Assembly: GCA_958414825.1 (NCBI GenBank)
Contig: CATYXQ010000064.1
Coordinates: forward strand, 1 to 9,144
DNA from: an uncultured Eubacteriales bacterium
GTDB taxonomy: Bacteria; Bacillota; Clostridia; Oscillospirales; CAG-272
Length of the DNA: 9,144 bases
Direction: 5' to 3'
How positions within the stretch are numbered: position 1 is the first letter of the stretch; each line of letters starts with the position of its first letter. Below the pieces are notes generated by a model. The model did no database searches, was not told the origin of the DNA, and saw nothing but the letters and a program-made list of their open reading frames with translations. Positions 1-5,760 of the stretch are shown in pieces. The position numbers and the translations under genes were made by a program.

Positions 1-103
1 AGAGAAGGATGCCTTTCTGCAAGTTCAGAAAGAAAGCTGCATGCTCCTTTTCATTTAATTTCGGAAGCGGTTCACCGATATAGATAAATTCTCTGTGCGC
101 CAA
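1..103 (-). CDS. Partial small hypothetical protein, C-terminus beyond left edge
   Basis: Only the first 34 codons are inside the window. The reading frame starts at a TTG (bases 101-103 on the minus strand) and has a GAGG ribosome binding site about 7 bases before it, which is why I choose this start. The visible peptide begins MAHREFIYIGEPLPKLNEKE and continues without a stop to the edge. I do not recognise it with certainty. From memory, its style (YIGEPLPKL followed by an amphipathic helix ending in LQKGILLS) is like small SHOCT-type proteins encoded just before serine recombinases in clostridial mobile elements; this is inference. It lies 75 bases downstream of the 3' end copy of a PemK gene, on the same strand. 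Confidence 0.5.
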   Translation of the reverse strand, partial: MAHREFIYIGEPLPKLNEKEHAAFFLNLQKGILL

Positions 104-172
104 ATTACCACCTCGTGGTGCAAGTATATGGGAGCTTACTTGTACCGGATAACAAATAAAAACAAAGTCTTT

Positions 173-222
173 ATGTTTTCAGCATTTATCCCATAACCCG
201 ATACTGACGGCGAGGGCTTTAT
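173..222. repeat. 50-bp direct repeat, copy 1 (PemK 3' end)
   Basis: These 50 bases are identical to 2041-2090, and identity stops sharply on both sides. Read on the minus strand they encode the PemK-like C-terminal end KALAVSIGLWDKC plus TGA. The second copy is at the true end of the PemK remnant. The two copies, 1,868 bases apart, flank the ATPase gene and two tiny ORFs. Confidence 0.95.
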
Positions 223-304
223 AGGTGTTTGCACCACTTCCGGCGGGATATATGGTATATGTTTCACCTACATTCTGACATAAAAAAAGCCGAGGGAGTT
301 TCAT
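179..304 (-). CDS. Small ORF, 41 aa, C-terminus shared with the PemK remnant
   Basis: This ORF starts at ATG (302-304, minus) and has an AGAGG ribosome binding site 7 bases before it. The ATG overlaps the TGA stop of the preceding 44-aa ORF as ATGA, the usual arrangement for translational coupling. It begins MKLPRLFLCQNVGETYTIYP. Its last 13 residues are the same as those of the PemK remnant because the 50-bp direct repeat lies in the same frame. I do not recognise the first 28 residues. The start lies inside a hairpin followed by a U-run (282-322), so the transcript could either end or be translated here. The ORF may be a fusion made by recombination and not a functional gene. Confidence 0.4.
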   Translation of the reverse strand: MKLPRLFLCQNVGETYTIYPAGSGANTYKALAVSIGLWDKC

Positions 305-322
305 AGTGAAAACCTCTCGGCT
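282..322 (-). terminator. Rho-independent terminator-like hairpin overlapping a start codon
   Basis: On the minus strand, AGCCGAG (322-316) pairs with CTCGGCT (294-288), and further pairing lies inside (GTTTTC against GAAAC with a bulge). Seven T's follow at 288-282. It lies about 225 bases beyond the ATPase stop and could end that transcript. It also contains the AGAGG and ATG of the 41-aa ORF, so folding would hide that ribosome binding site. Confidence 0.7.
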
Positions 323-435
323 ATGTAGTTATCTGCATAGGCGTTGACCGTTTTATTTGCAAATCTATTCTGTTGTATGTGACAAGTATTGGAGAATGTG
401 CCTTTGTCAAAAAAATTAGAATTTGCGCGAACCAT
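301..435 (-). CDS. Small ORF, 44 aa, unknown
   Basis: The frame starts at ATG (433-435, minus) and ends in TGA at 301-303, overlapping the next ORF's ATG by four bases. The product starts MVRANSNFFDKGTFSNTCHI and ends AYADNYIAERFSL. No clear ribosome binding site precedes the ATG. The frame stays open upstream to about 526 but without another usual start, so this may be the 3' remnant of a longer gene. I do not recognise it. Its end-to-start overlap with the 41-aa ORF is the main sign that it is or was translated. Confidence 0.3.
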   Translation of the reverse strand: MVRANSNFFDKGTFSNTCHIQQNRFANKTVNAYADNYIAERFSL

Positions 436-546
436 TTTTTCGACGGAAGATATACAGATGTATTCGATTGCTATAATACGAATCTCTGCGCGATAAGCAA
501 TTTTTTCTGAAATCAGCCAATATTAAATAAAGTGGTAAGAAAGGTA

Positions 547-1866
547 TTACAGTGCCCTCAGCAGAAATGCCATATACAATGGAAGCGTCAGAACTTGCCC
601 CATGCGACCAACATTATAGTCTCCAAGCTTGATGGCGCTGTTGACGTGATATTTTTCCGGATGATTCAAAATCGTTTTTGTACTCTTGATGTTGCCGGTC
701 GCCGCTTTTACTTCCACGAGCGTACACTCGCCTTTGTAGCGGATTACAAAATCTACTTCCAAGCCGGAATCCTTGTGGAAATAATAGAGCTTCCGTCCCA
801 TCTTTGCAAAAATATCGGCAATCAGGTTTTCAAAGATGGCACCTTTGTAGCCGAAAAGATTACCCTGCAGAATGTCATACTGCGTGCCGTCTTCCAGCAT
901 ACTGACGAACAGACCCATATCGCGCATATATACCTTGAAAGTGTCCTCTTCGGCGTTGCCGTCCAGCGGCAGTTCGGTAATGGAGAGGTTATAGCAGCGG
1001 GAGATGATCCCTGCATCTTCGATCCATTGCAGGCTCCCGGCATATTTTGCAGCTGTGGAGCCTTTTCGGACAACAGAATACTGGAATTTCTTATTTTCCT
1101 TGGCTAACTGACGGGGGATGGACTGGAAGCACTCCTTGATGCGGGACTTGTCTTTCTTTTCCGCGTATTTCACCATGTCGTCTTCATAAGAACGCACGAT
1201 GTCACGCTGGATACGCAGCACTTCGTTCATCTGCTTGCTGTCCACAAAAGTCTGTACCGCATCCGGCATTCCGCCGACGACGGCATATTGCAGCAGGAGC
1301 TGCTTCATGCGGCTGTGTAATGCGTCCGGCACCGGCGTTTCCGTATCCAATGCTTTTTGCAACATATCAATGACCGGCTCGGAGATCCCGTTTGCCCACA
1401 GGAATTCCTCAAAATCTAGCGGATACATATCAATTACGGTTTCCGAACCTACGGGAACTGATTTCGGCTCCTTGCCATAGCCTTTTACGCCGAGCAGAGA
1501 GCCGGTACCGATCACATCGTACCGACCGTCGATCCGAAAGAATTTCAATGCGGTTCGGGCCTCGGGGCAATCCTGTATCTCGTCCAACACCAGAACGGTC
1601 TCTCCGGTCTCAAAATCTGCCTCTTTTCCAAGCAACGCAGAAAGCAGCATGACAATGTTGTCAATGTCCAGAGACCCCGCAAAAACGGAAGCATAGTCCG
1701 GATTCTCAAAGAAATTCAGATAGACCACATGCTTATAATTTTTCTTAGCAAACTCCAGCACGGAAAAGGTTTTTCCGCACTGTCTACATCCTTTAATGAT
1801 CAATGGTTTGTGTCCCGGTGTGTTTTTCCATTCAGTCAATCGCTTTTCTATTTTTCGTTTTAACAT
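547..1866 (-). CDS. AAA+ ATPase with DUF4143 C-terminal domain
   Basis: The 439-aa product is full length for the DUF4143 ATPase family. The N-terminal AAA+ half has Walker A GCRQCGKT (residues 26-33), Walker B VLVLDEIQ (91-98, with D95 and E96) and a sensor-like TGSLLGV stretch (121-127). The C-terminal half has the DUF4143 core, GAIFENLIA (342-350), D372 in LEVDFVI, and VEVKA (384-388). That D...ExK pattern is like a PD-(D/E)xK nuclease fold. The ATG at 1864-1866 has GGAGGG about 7 bases before it. The protein is predicted cytosolic, with no signal peptide or membrane segment. The family's cellular role is poorly defined; a role in defence or mobile elements is inference. It has its own promoter under a repeat array and sits between 50-bp direct repeats. 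Confidence 0.93.
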   Translation of the reverse strand: MLKRKIEKRLTEWKNTPGHKPLIIKGCRQCGKTFSVLEFAKKNYKHVVYLNFFENPDYASVFAGSLDIDNIVMLLSALLGKEADFETGETVLVLDEIQDCPEARTALKFFRIDGRYDVIGTGSLLGVKGYGKEPKSVPVGSETVIDMYPLDFEEFLWANGISEPVIDMLQKALDTETPVPDALHSRMKQLLLQYAVVGGMPDAVQTFVDSKQMNEVLRIQRDIVRSYEDDMVKYAEKKDKSRIKECFQSIPRQLAKENKKFQYSVVRKGSTAAKYAGSLQWIEDAGIISRCYNLSITELPLDGNAEEDTFKVYMRDMGLFVSMLEDGTQYDILQGNLFGYKGAIFENLIADIFAKMGRKLYYFHKDSGLEVDFVIRYKGECTLVEVKAATGNIKSTKTILNHPEKYHVNSAIKLGDYNVGRMGQVLTLPLYMAFLLRAL

Positions 1867-1904
1867 CGCGGCTCCCTCCGAATCGTTTTCCTAACTTTGC
1901 GCAT

Positions 1905-1933
1905 AGCATATCACAAATTGTGAACTTTTTCAA
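1905..1933 (-). promoter_or_regulatory. Promoter of the DUF4143 ATPase gene
   Basis: On the minus strand, TTGAAA (1928-1933) and TATGCT (1905-1910) are separated by exactly 17 bases. The -10 box is about 40 bases before the ATPase ATG. The -35 box lies within the first unit of the 33-bp repeat array. Confidence 0.75.
1911..1923. promoter_or_regulatory. Palindromic operator candidate between -35 and -10
   Basis: TCACAAATTGTGA is a 13-base inverted repeat with a single central base, and it lies wholly inside the 17-base promoter spacer. A protein bound here would block RNA polymerase. The regulator is unknown. Confidence 0.6.
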
Positions 1934-2012
1934 GGGACTTTGATTATGAATTGAAAACTTTTTCGGGCGACTTTTTGCGATGAAATAAAACTTTTTAAAA
2001 CGACTTTTTGCA
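1925..2012. repeat. Three iteron-like units with a 33-bp period
   Basis: Units begin at 1925, 1958 and 1991, each exactly 33 bases after the last. Each starts CTTTTT and has a second CTTT motif exactly 13 bases further on (1938, 1971, 2004). Copies 2 and 3 share CTTTTT-N7-CTTTTTGC. The 33-bp period is about three turns of B-DNA, so bound proteins would stack on one face. The array directly abuts and overlaps the ATPase promoter, which suggests cooperative regulation. It lies inside no gene that I can support. Confidence 0.8.
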
Positions 2013-2040
2013 AAAACTACGAAAATGCAACGCTTACTCC

Positions 2041-2090
2041 ATGTTTTCAGCATTTATCCCATAACCCGATACTGACGGCGAGGGCTTTAT
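2041..2090. repeat. 50-bp direct repeat, copy 2 (PemK 3' end)
   Basis: Identical over 50 bases to 173-222. Here it is in its natural setting, joined to the rest of the PemK C-terminal coding sequence. Confidence 0.95.
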
Positions 2091-2304
2091 CGATTTTCTG
2101 AATATAGGAATACGGCAGCCTGCCTAAACGGGCTTGCAGCCGTTGCTTATCCAAAACGCGTATTTGCTCAAGCAGAACGACGGAATCCGTGGTGAGATCG
2201 CCGAGCATGGGAATTTGTGCGTGCGTAGGAAGTTTCGCCTTTTTATGCCTTCGGCTTGTAATCGGCGCTGCCATACTGCCGAAAAAGTTCCCTTCACTAT
2301 ACAC
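2047..2304 (-). pseudogene. PemK/MazF-family toxin, 5'-truncated remnant
   Basis: The 85 residues match the C-terminal two thirds of MazF/PemK endoribonucleases: GNFFG, then APITSR and KAKLPTH (14-28), then SVVLLEQIRVLDKQRL (41-56) and IDKALAVSIGL (71-81). Family members are about 110-120 residues. The missing N-terminal part would hold the first strand and the catalytic arginine of the GGVRPV region. The catalytic threonine of the AAIT motif appears to be kept (T16). The stretch between GNFFG and APITSR looks about three residues shorter than usual. The only start is a GTG without a ribosome binding site. Upstream the frame is open to about 2450 but shows no MazF homology. No antitoxin gene is visible. 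It is probably inactive. Confidence 0.75.
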
Positions 2305-2410
2305 GACATTTTTCGGCGATTTATAAACGGGGTAAAGGCATTTATTTACAGATTGTTTGCATTTGACACGCTTATGGGGTGGAAATTCAGAATTTGAAAT
2401 ATAAAGCTGC

Positions 2411-2438
2411 TTGACCTTTTGCCTTGCAAATATATAAT
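2411..2438 (+). promoter_or_regulatory. Promoter for the metallophosphoesterase gene
   Basis: TTGACC (2411-2416) and TATAAT (2433-2438) with a 16-base spacer form a strong vegetative-type promoter on the plus strand. It would give a leader of about 185 bases before the next clear gene. That leader contains a 26-codon frame (2482-2562, GTG start, no ribosome binding site, ending LLVNEDHLV) that I cannot identify and that may be gene debris. Confidence 0.6.
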
Positions 2439-2629
2439 ATAAACGAGATTATCATAAGGGCATACATAGAATGTTATTTTGGTGTATTCAATAAAGACGT
2501 TTTTGGAGATTGCAAAGGAAAGCACTGGCATTCTTCTGGTTAATGAAGATCATCTGGTGTAATTAGCACCTTATTGCAGCTGCTTTCTGCCCTTGCGATA
2601 GTGGTCAAGCGATAGGAGGCGGAGCAACT

Positions 2630-3172
2630 ATGATCTATTATACTGCCGATACGCACTTCGGCCATGCTAATGTTATAGAGATGTGCGAGCGACCATATCC
2701 CGATGTAGACGCCATGAATGAAGCGATGATCGCGGCATGGAATGAACGTGTACATGGCAATGATACCGTATACATCATCGGAGATATGTTCTTTCGCTGT
2801 GCGGATCCTGAAAGTATCTTAAGGCGGCTTAAGGGGAAAAAGCGGTTGATCGTGGGCAACCATGACGGCTCTTGGATGGGAAAAGTTGATTTGAGCCGCT
2901 ATTTTCTCAGTGTAGATAATTTTTTTGAGATTTCGGATGGCGCACATGGCTTGACGCTTTGCCATTATCCGATGCTGACTTGGAAGCACGCCAAACGAAC
3001 TTACATGATCCACGGTCATATTCACGCAGATACCTCGGCGGATTTCTGGCCGCTGATTCAATGCCGGGACCATGTGTTGAATGCCGGTGTGGATCTGAAC
3101 GGCTACCATCCCGTCACCTTCGATGAGTTGGTAGAAAATAACCGTAAATTTAAGGCTGAGCATGATGTGTAG
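2630..3172 (+). CDS. Metallophosphoesterase (calcineurin-like)
   Basis: The 180-aa product carries all metal-binding motifs of the calcineurin-like phosphoesterase superfamily in order: DTHFGH (7-12), GDMFF (51-55), GNHD (76-79), CHYP (111-114) and HGHIH (128-132). These should bind two metal ions and hydrolyse a phosphoester. The short form with a DTHFGHxN start is common in phages and mobile elements; the substrate is unknown. It looks cytosolic, with no signal peptide. AGGAGG at 2614-2619 is 10 bases before the ATG, followed by a second GGAG closer in. The gene appears intact and has its own promoter. Nothing next to it indicates a pathway. Confidence 0.92.
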   Translation: MIYYTADTHFGHANVIEMCERPYPDVDAMNEAMIAAWNERVHGNDTVYIIGDMFFRCADPESILRRLKGKKRLIVGNHDGSWMGKVDLSRYFLSVDNFFEISDGAHGLTLCHYPMLTWKHAKRTYMIHGHIHADTSADFWPLIQCRDHVLNAGVDLNGYHPVTFDELVENNRKFKAEHDV

Positions 3173-3238
3173 AAGGCTGAAATAAGCTTCATCACTTTTA
3201 TCTCGAAGCAAAAAAAAGACTTACCGGTTTATAAAAAA

Positions 3239-3266
3239 ATTCCGTCGCAGTGAAAGCTGTGACGGA
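3239..3266 (-). terminator. Intrinsic terminator hairpin, minus-strand orientation
   Basis: TCCGTCGCAG (3241-3250) pairs over 10 positions (one G-T) with CTGTGACGGA (3257-3266) around a six-base loop. On the minus strand the stem is followed by a run of seven T's (3239-3233). No minus-strand gene now ends here, so it is probably left from a lost gene. It overlaps the apparent GTG start of the downstream HNH remnant. Confidence 0.6.
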
Positions 3267-3723
3267 GAATCAGGGGTTGAACTACTACAATATGCTTGCA
3301 GTATGCTCCGGCAACGAACAAGCTCCCGAAGCGGATGGGCGGCGACACAAGAAACGCTTTTTTACATGTGATAAAAAGCGTGAGGACGCAACGCTCAAGG
3401 TAAATCCTATGGATCAAGCTACCATTGATACGATTTATTATTCGTCTGATGGAGCCATTCGGTCTGTCGATAGAGAAATTGACCATGATTTAAACACTCA
3501 TTTAAACTTAAATTGCTCATTCTACGCGGTTACACTTCCTAAAAATCGACAAGCGGTACTGGAAGAGGTCCAGAGATCGGTTGTTGAACATGGCGGCGAT
3601 ATATTACATAACTGCATTACGCAGTTGCGATTATGGGAGCAGGAATCTGACCCGAAAACTCCGTATATAGGAATAGCGATCTGGTGGCTTAAAAAGCAAA
3701 TTCAAATTTTATCCAAAGCGTAG
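3250..3723 (+). pseudogene. 5'-truncated HNH endonuclease, TIGR02646/PtuB-like
   Basis: The 157-aa frame matches the C-terminal part of TIGR02646-type HNH proteins, the family that includes PtuB of the Septu defence system and retron-linked effectors. The second HNH motif survives as LNYYNMLAVC (10-19), the third as TCDKKRED (39-46), then LKVNPMD (49-55) and TIYYSSDGAIRSVD (61-74), then LNLN. The N-terminal part with the CxxC and the first catalytic histidine (EHI) is absent. Recognisable homology starts at about residue 7. The GTG start lies inside a terminator hairpin, has no ribosome binding site, and a TAA lies in frame just upstream. I therefore call it a deletion remnant. A PtuA-type ATPase partner is not present; the DUF4143 ATPase is a different family. 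Confidence 0.65.
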
Positions 3724-3741
3724 GATCGTGACATGTAACGA

Positions 3742-3777
3742 AGTGAAATAGACCGGCGAATGCCGGTCTATTTCACT
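3742..3777. terminator. Perfect 16-bp inverted repeat, likely bidirectional terminator
   Basis: AGTGAAATAGACCGGC, a GAAT loop, and GCCGGTCTATTTCACT form a perfect 16-bp stem. It sits 18 bases after the HNH remnant and 13 bases before the stop of the convergent zinc-ribbon gene. There is no T-run on either side, so its action as a terminator is inferred from position and stability. Confidence 0.6.
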
Positions 3778-3790
3778 GTACTTCTGATAT

Positions 3791-4441
3791 TTACCACATG
3801 TGCCCGCACTTATTACACTTATACTGCTTTCCGATTTTACCGCTTCCTACTCCCCATAGCTGAGCAGAAGCCGCGCGTTCGAGAGAATCGATTTTACGGT
3901 AGTCGGTCGCATGGCATTTCGGGCAGCAGAATTTAGACGTTGAGGTGGCTGCTGGGCGAGGCACTTCGGGCGGTTTGATGGGCTGGCCACAGTTTGGGCA
4001 GGCTGGGCAGTCGATGAGGGCAATGGTATTTTGCTGATTGGCTTTTTCTTGCTCTTTAAAAACGCCTGTGCAGATATTAGAACTTATGACGGGAACATGC
4101 TGAGTCCATTCGTAAACTCGTCCGCATTGACGGCACTTATACATAATCAGCTTTGTGTCGCTGCCGGCTTCGTATTTTTGACCCATTAAATCAGTTAGCA
4201 CAGAATAACAATCTGGGCAGTGTACTTTGTCAGGATGGGCATCATAATACGCCTTGAGTGTAGCAGGATCATCCAACCGATCTTCTTTATAAATTAAATA
4301 TTTGGGAATGATAACCCAATAAAGTGCCATTATAATAATTGCGATAATCCAACCCCCTGCTCCGTGACCAGCTGCGATACCTATAGACATCAGCGATAGT
4401 ATCACGCCGATTGATAAGAACAGTGTTGCGTAGCCTTTCAT
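3791..4441 (-). CDS. Membrane-anchored multi-zinc-ribbon protein, unknown function
   Basis: The 216-aa product has two hydrophobic helices (about residues 5-24 and 29-49) separated by a short glycine-rich turn, then a soluble region rich in cysteine pairs. The pairs are CPDC (75-78), CRQC (103-106), CPNC (148-151, with another C at 145), CCPKC (172-176) and CNKC (209-212) near the end. This suggests three zinc ribbons: 75/78 with 103/106, one involving 145-151, and 173/176 with 209/212. The cysteine-rich part is probably cytoplasmic. I cannot assign a function. AAGGAGA (4448-4454) lies 6 bases before the ATG, so the start is firm. It is monocistronic with its own promoter and converges on the HNH remnant. 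Confidence 0.85.
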   Translation of the reverse strand: MKGYATLFLSIGVILSLMSIGIAAGHGAGGWIIAIIIMALYWVIIPKYLIYKEDRLDDPATLKAYYDAHPDKVHCPDCYSVLTDLMGQKYEAGSDTKLIMYKCRQCGRVYEWTQHVPVISSNICTGVFKEQEKANQQNTIALIDCPACPNCGQPIKPPEVPRPAATSTSKFCCPKCHATDYRKIDSLERAASAQLWGVGSGKIGKQYKCNKCGHMW

Positions 4442-4479
4442 AACAAATCTCCTTAAAATGTGTTATATTTCTCGATAAA

Positions 4480-4508
4480 AGTATAGCATAATTACAGTTG
4501 ATATTCAA
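4480..4508 (-). promoter_or_regulatory. Promoter of the zinc-ribbon membrane protein gene
   Basis: On the minus strand, TTGAAT (4503-4508) and TATACT (4480-4485) are separated by exactly 17 bases. The -10 box is about 38 bases before the ATG. Confidence 0.65.
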
Positions 4509-4903
4509 GGCTAATCCGTTGAAAGACGGAACAATCGGCGCATCAGATGCCTTCTTGGCTCTTTTCGGCAAAAAAATGGGTTTCCAAACGTCAGACGCAG
4601 TACACAGACGGTGCGGCAGCAATAGCAAGATATTTAGATGGAGTTAAAAACGGCAAGAAAGAACTGTCCGATTTTGAAAGTGCGTTTGAATCTGTGGACG
4701 AACATATCGAAAATCAAGCCCGAAATACAAGAAACGATGAGATCGCTTTAGCGGGTTACGGAGATCAATTACGTTTGACAGCCGAAGGATTACAAGAAAC
4801 AGGCATCAAAGCAATGTTTGCAACGCTAAAAACGAAACTATTTGCCGCAGCATCAAAAGCAGCTCAGCTTGCGCTAAACGCTTTAGTCTCGGTTGGAATA
4901 TGA
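4495..4903 (+). pseudogene. Phage tail gene fragment, probably tape measure, frameshifted
   Basis: Two adjoining frames read as one broken protein. The first, from about 4495, gives NPLKDGTIGASDAFLALFGK and then KMGFQTSDA. The second takes over near 4595-4605 and gives YTDGAAAIARYLDGVKNGKK onward to 4903, ending in an Ala/Leu-rich hydrophobic helix (FAAASKAAQLALNALVSVGI). The alternation of acidic/polar helices with a small-residue hydrophobic segment is typical of tape-measure proteins in Firmicutes prophages; that assignment is from memory. The change of frame implies an indel of one or two bases. The stop at 4901-4903 lies at a junction with the pilin gene, so both ends are broken. No other phage gene is in the window. 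Confidence 0.5.
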
Positions 4904-5748
4904 TATCTATGAGCCCGCTGGAGAAGCGCATAGCCGTCTGTGATTGAATCCGTGCCGTCGTTTTTGCCGGTATCGGCTTTGGACTCGCGCAGCGTCTTTT
5001 CAAGTGTCGGTGCGGTGCGCTCGTTTTTGGGGTAAACGGTAACGTCGTAGTTCCAGTTCATACCGTCAATGCTCGTCATGGGCAGTGAAAGCAGGAACGG
5101 CGCGGTGGTGTTGGAAATCGTTTCGGGAACCTGCGTTTCCACAAACAGATATAATCCCTGCTCGAGTTCCGCGGCCGAGGTGTGCCCTGTGCCATCCGTT
5201 TCCGGCATAGAAGTGCCGTTTTGGCGGATAAAAGCTTCCAGTGCGTTTTTTGTTTGGCTTTCCGCTGTGTTCAGATGATCGGAAAGCGCATCAATCAAGG
5301 TATCCGAAGTGAAATACAAGTCGCCGCGGTCGGTTTTGTAGGCGTCTTCGGAAGTGAGATCAAGGCAATTCATAAGCGCGGTGGTTTTGTCGCCGCCCGG
5401 CAATTTATACAGCAGCATATTTTGATGTTCGCCGTCCTTTGTTTCGGCATGTACCGCAAGATCGGCGATTTTGGCGTAGCTGAATACAACGCCTTCGATG
5501 GCATACGGCATCAGGGTGTTTTCCACGTTTTCGTCGGCATAACCGGTTGAAATGTACGTGTTGTCTCCCAGAACGCCGTCTGCGTGCGCAGAGGTGAAAT
5601 CGTATTTATAAAGCGATACGGACGCTTTTCTGCCGGTGTCGATCACGGCCTGCGGAACAGAAGCCGCCGAAACCGATAGGATGCCGGAGAGTAAAACCAG
5701 TGCGGCGGAGAGAACCGCGCCGAACTTTGTAAGTCGTTTTGCTTTCAT
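4864..5748 (-). pseudogene. Major pilin (SpaA/FimA-type), 3'-truncated
   Basis: The 294-codon frame begins with a Sec signal peptide (MKAKRLTKF, hydrophobic core 11-27, cleavage near SVSAA-S). It then has the N-terminal pilin domain ending in WNYDVTVYPKN (232-242), where YPKN (239-242) is the pilin motif whose lysine is joined to the next subunit by a class C sortase. E204 in YLFVETQVP fits the E-box. From about residue 275 the sequence is unrelated and antisense to the phage fragment. The Cna-B domains and LPxTG signal of a normal 450-550-aa pilin are missing, so it cannot be sorted normally. AAAGGA lies 6 bases before the ATG and the gene starts 12 bases after the adhesin stop, so the two form one operon. 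Confidence 0.8.
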
Positions 5749-5760
5749 AAAGTTGTCCTT

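Noticed and set aside
532..1107. 191-codon plus-strand frame
   Set aside because: It is wholly antisense to the DUF4143 ATPase gene, which has clear Walker motifs and a ribosome binding site.
1925..2012. CRISPR array
   Set aside because: There are only three short, degenerate units with no unique spacers of regular length, and they sit on a promoter with no cas genes nearby.
1832..2053. 73-codon minus-strand frame rich in AKSRxKKF repeats
   Set aside because: The repeated peptide is just the 33-bp DNA repeat read in frame (33 is a multiple of 3); it overlaps the ATPase start and has no ribosome binding site.
2346..2531. 61-codon minus-strand frame
   Set aside because: It is antisense to the strong plus-strand promoter at 2411-2438, has no ribosome binding site and shows no recognisable motif.
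2819..3211. 130-codon minus-strand frame
   Set aside because: It is antisense to the metallophosphoesterase, whose five motifs are all present.
547..3723. Septu (PtuA-PtuB) or retron defence system formed by the ATPase and the HNH protein
   Set aside because: The ATPase is a DUF4143 type and not PtuA, the genes are on opposite strands 1.4 kb apart, the HNH protein lacks its first catalytic motif, and no reverse transcriptase is seen.
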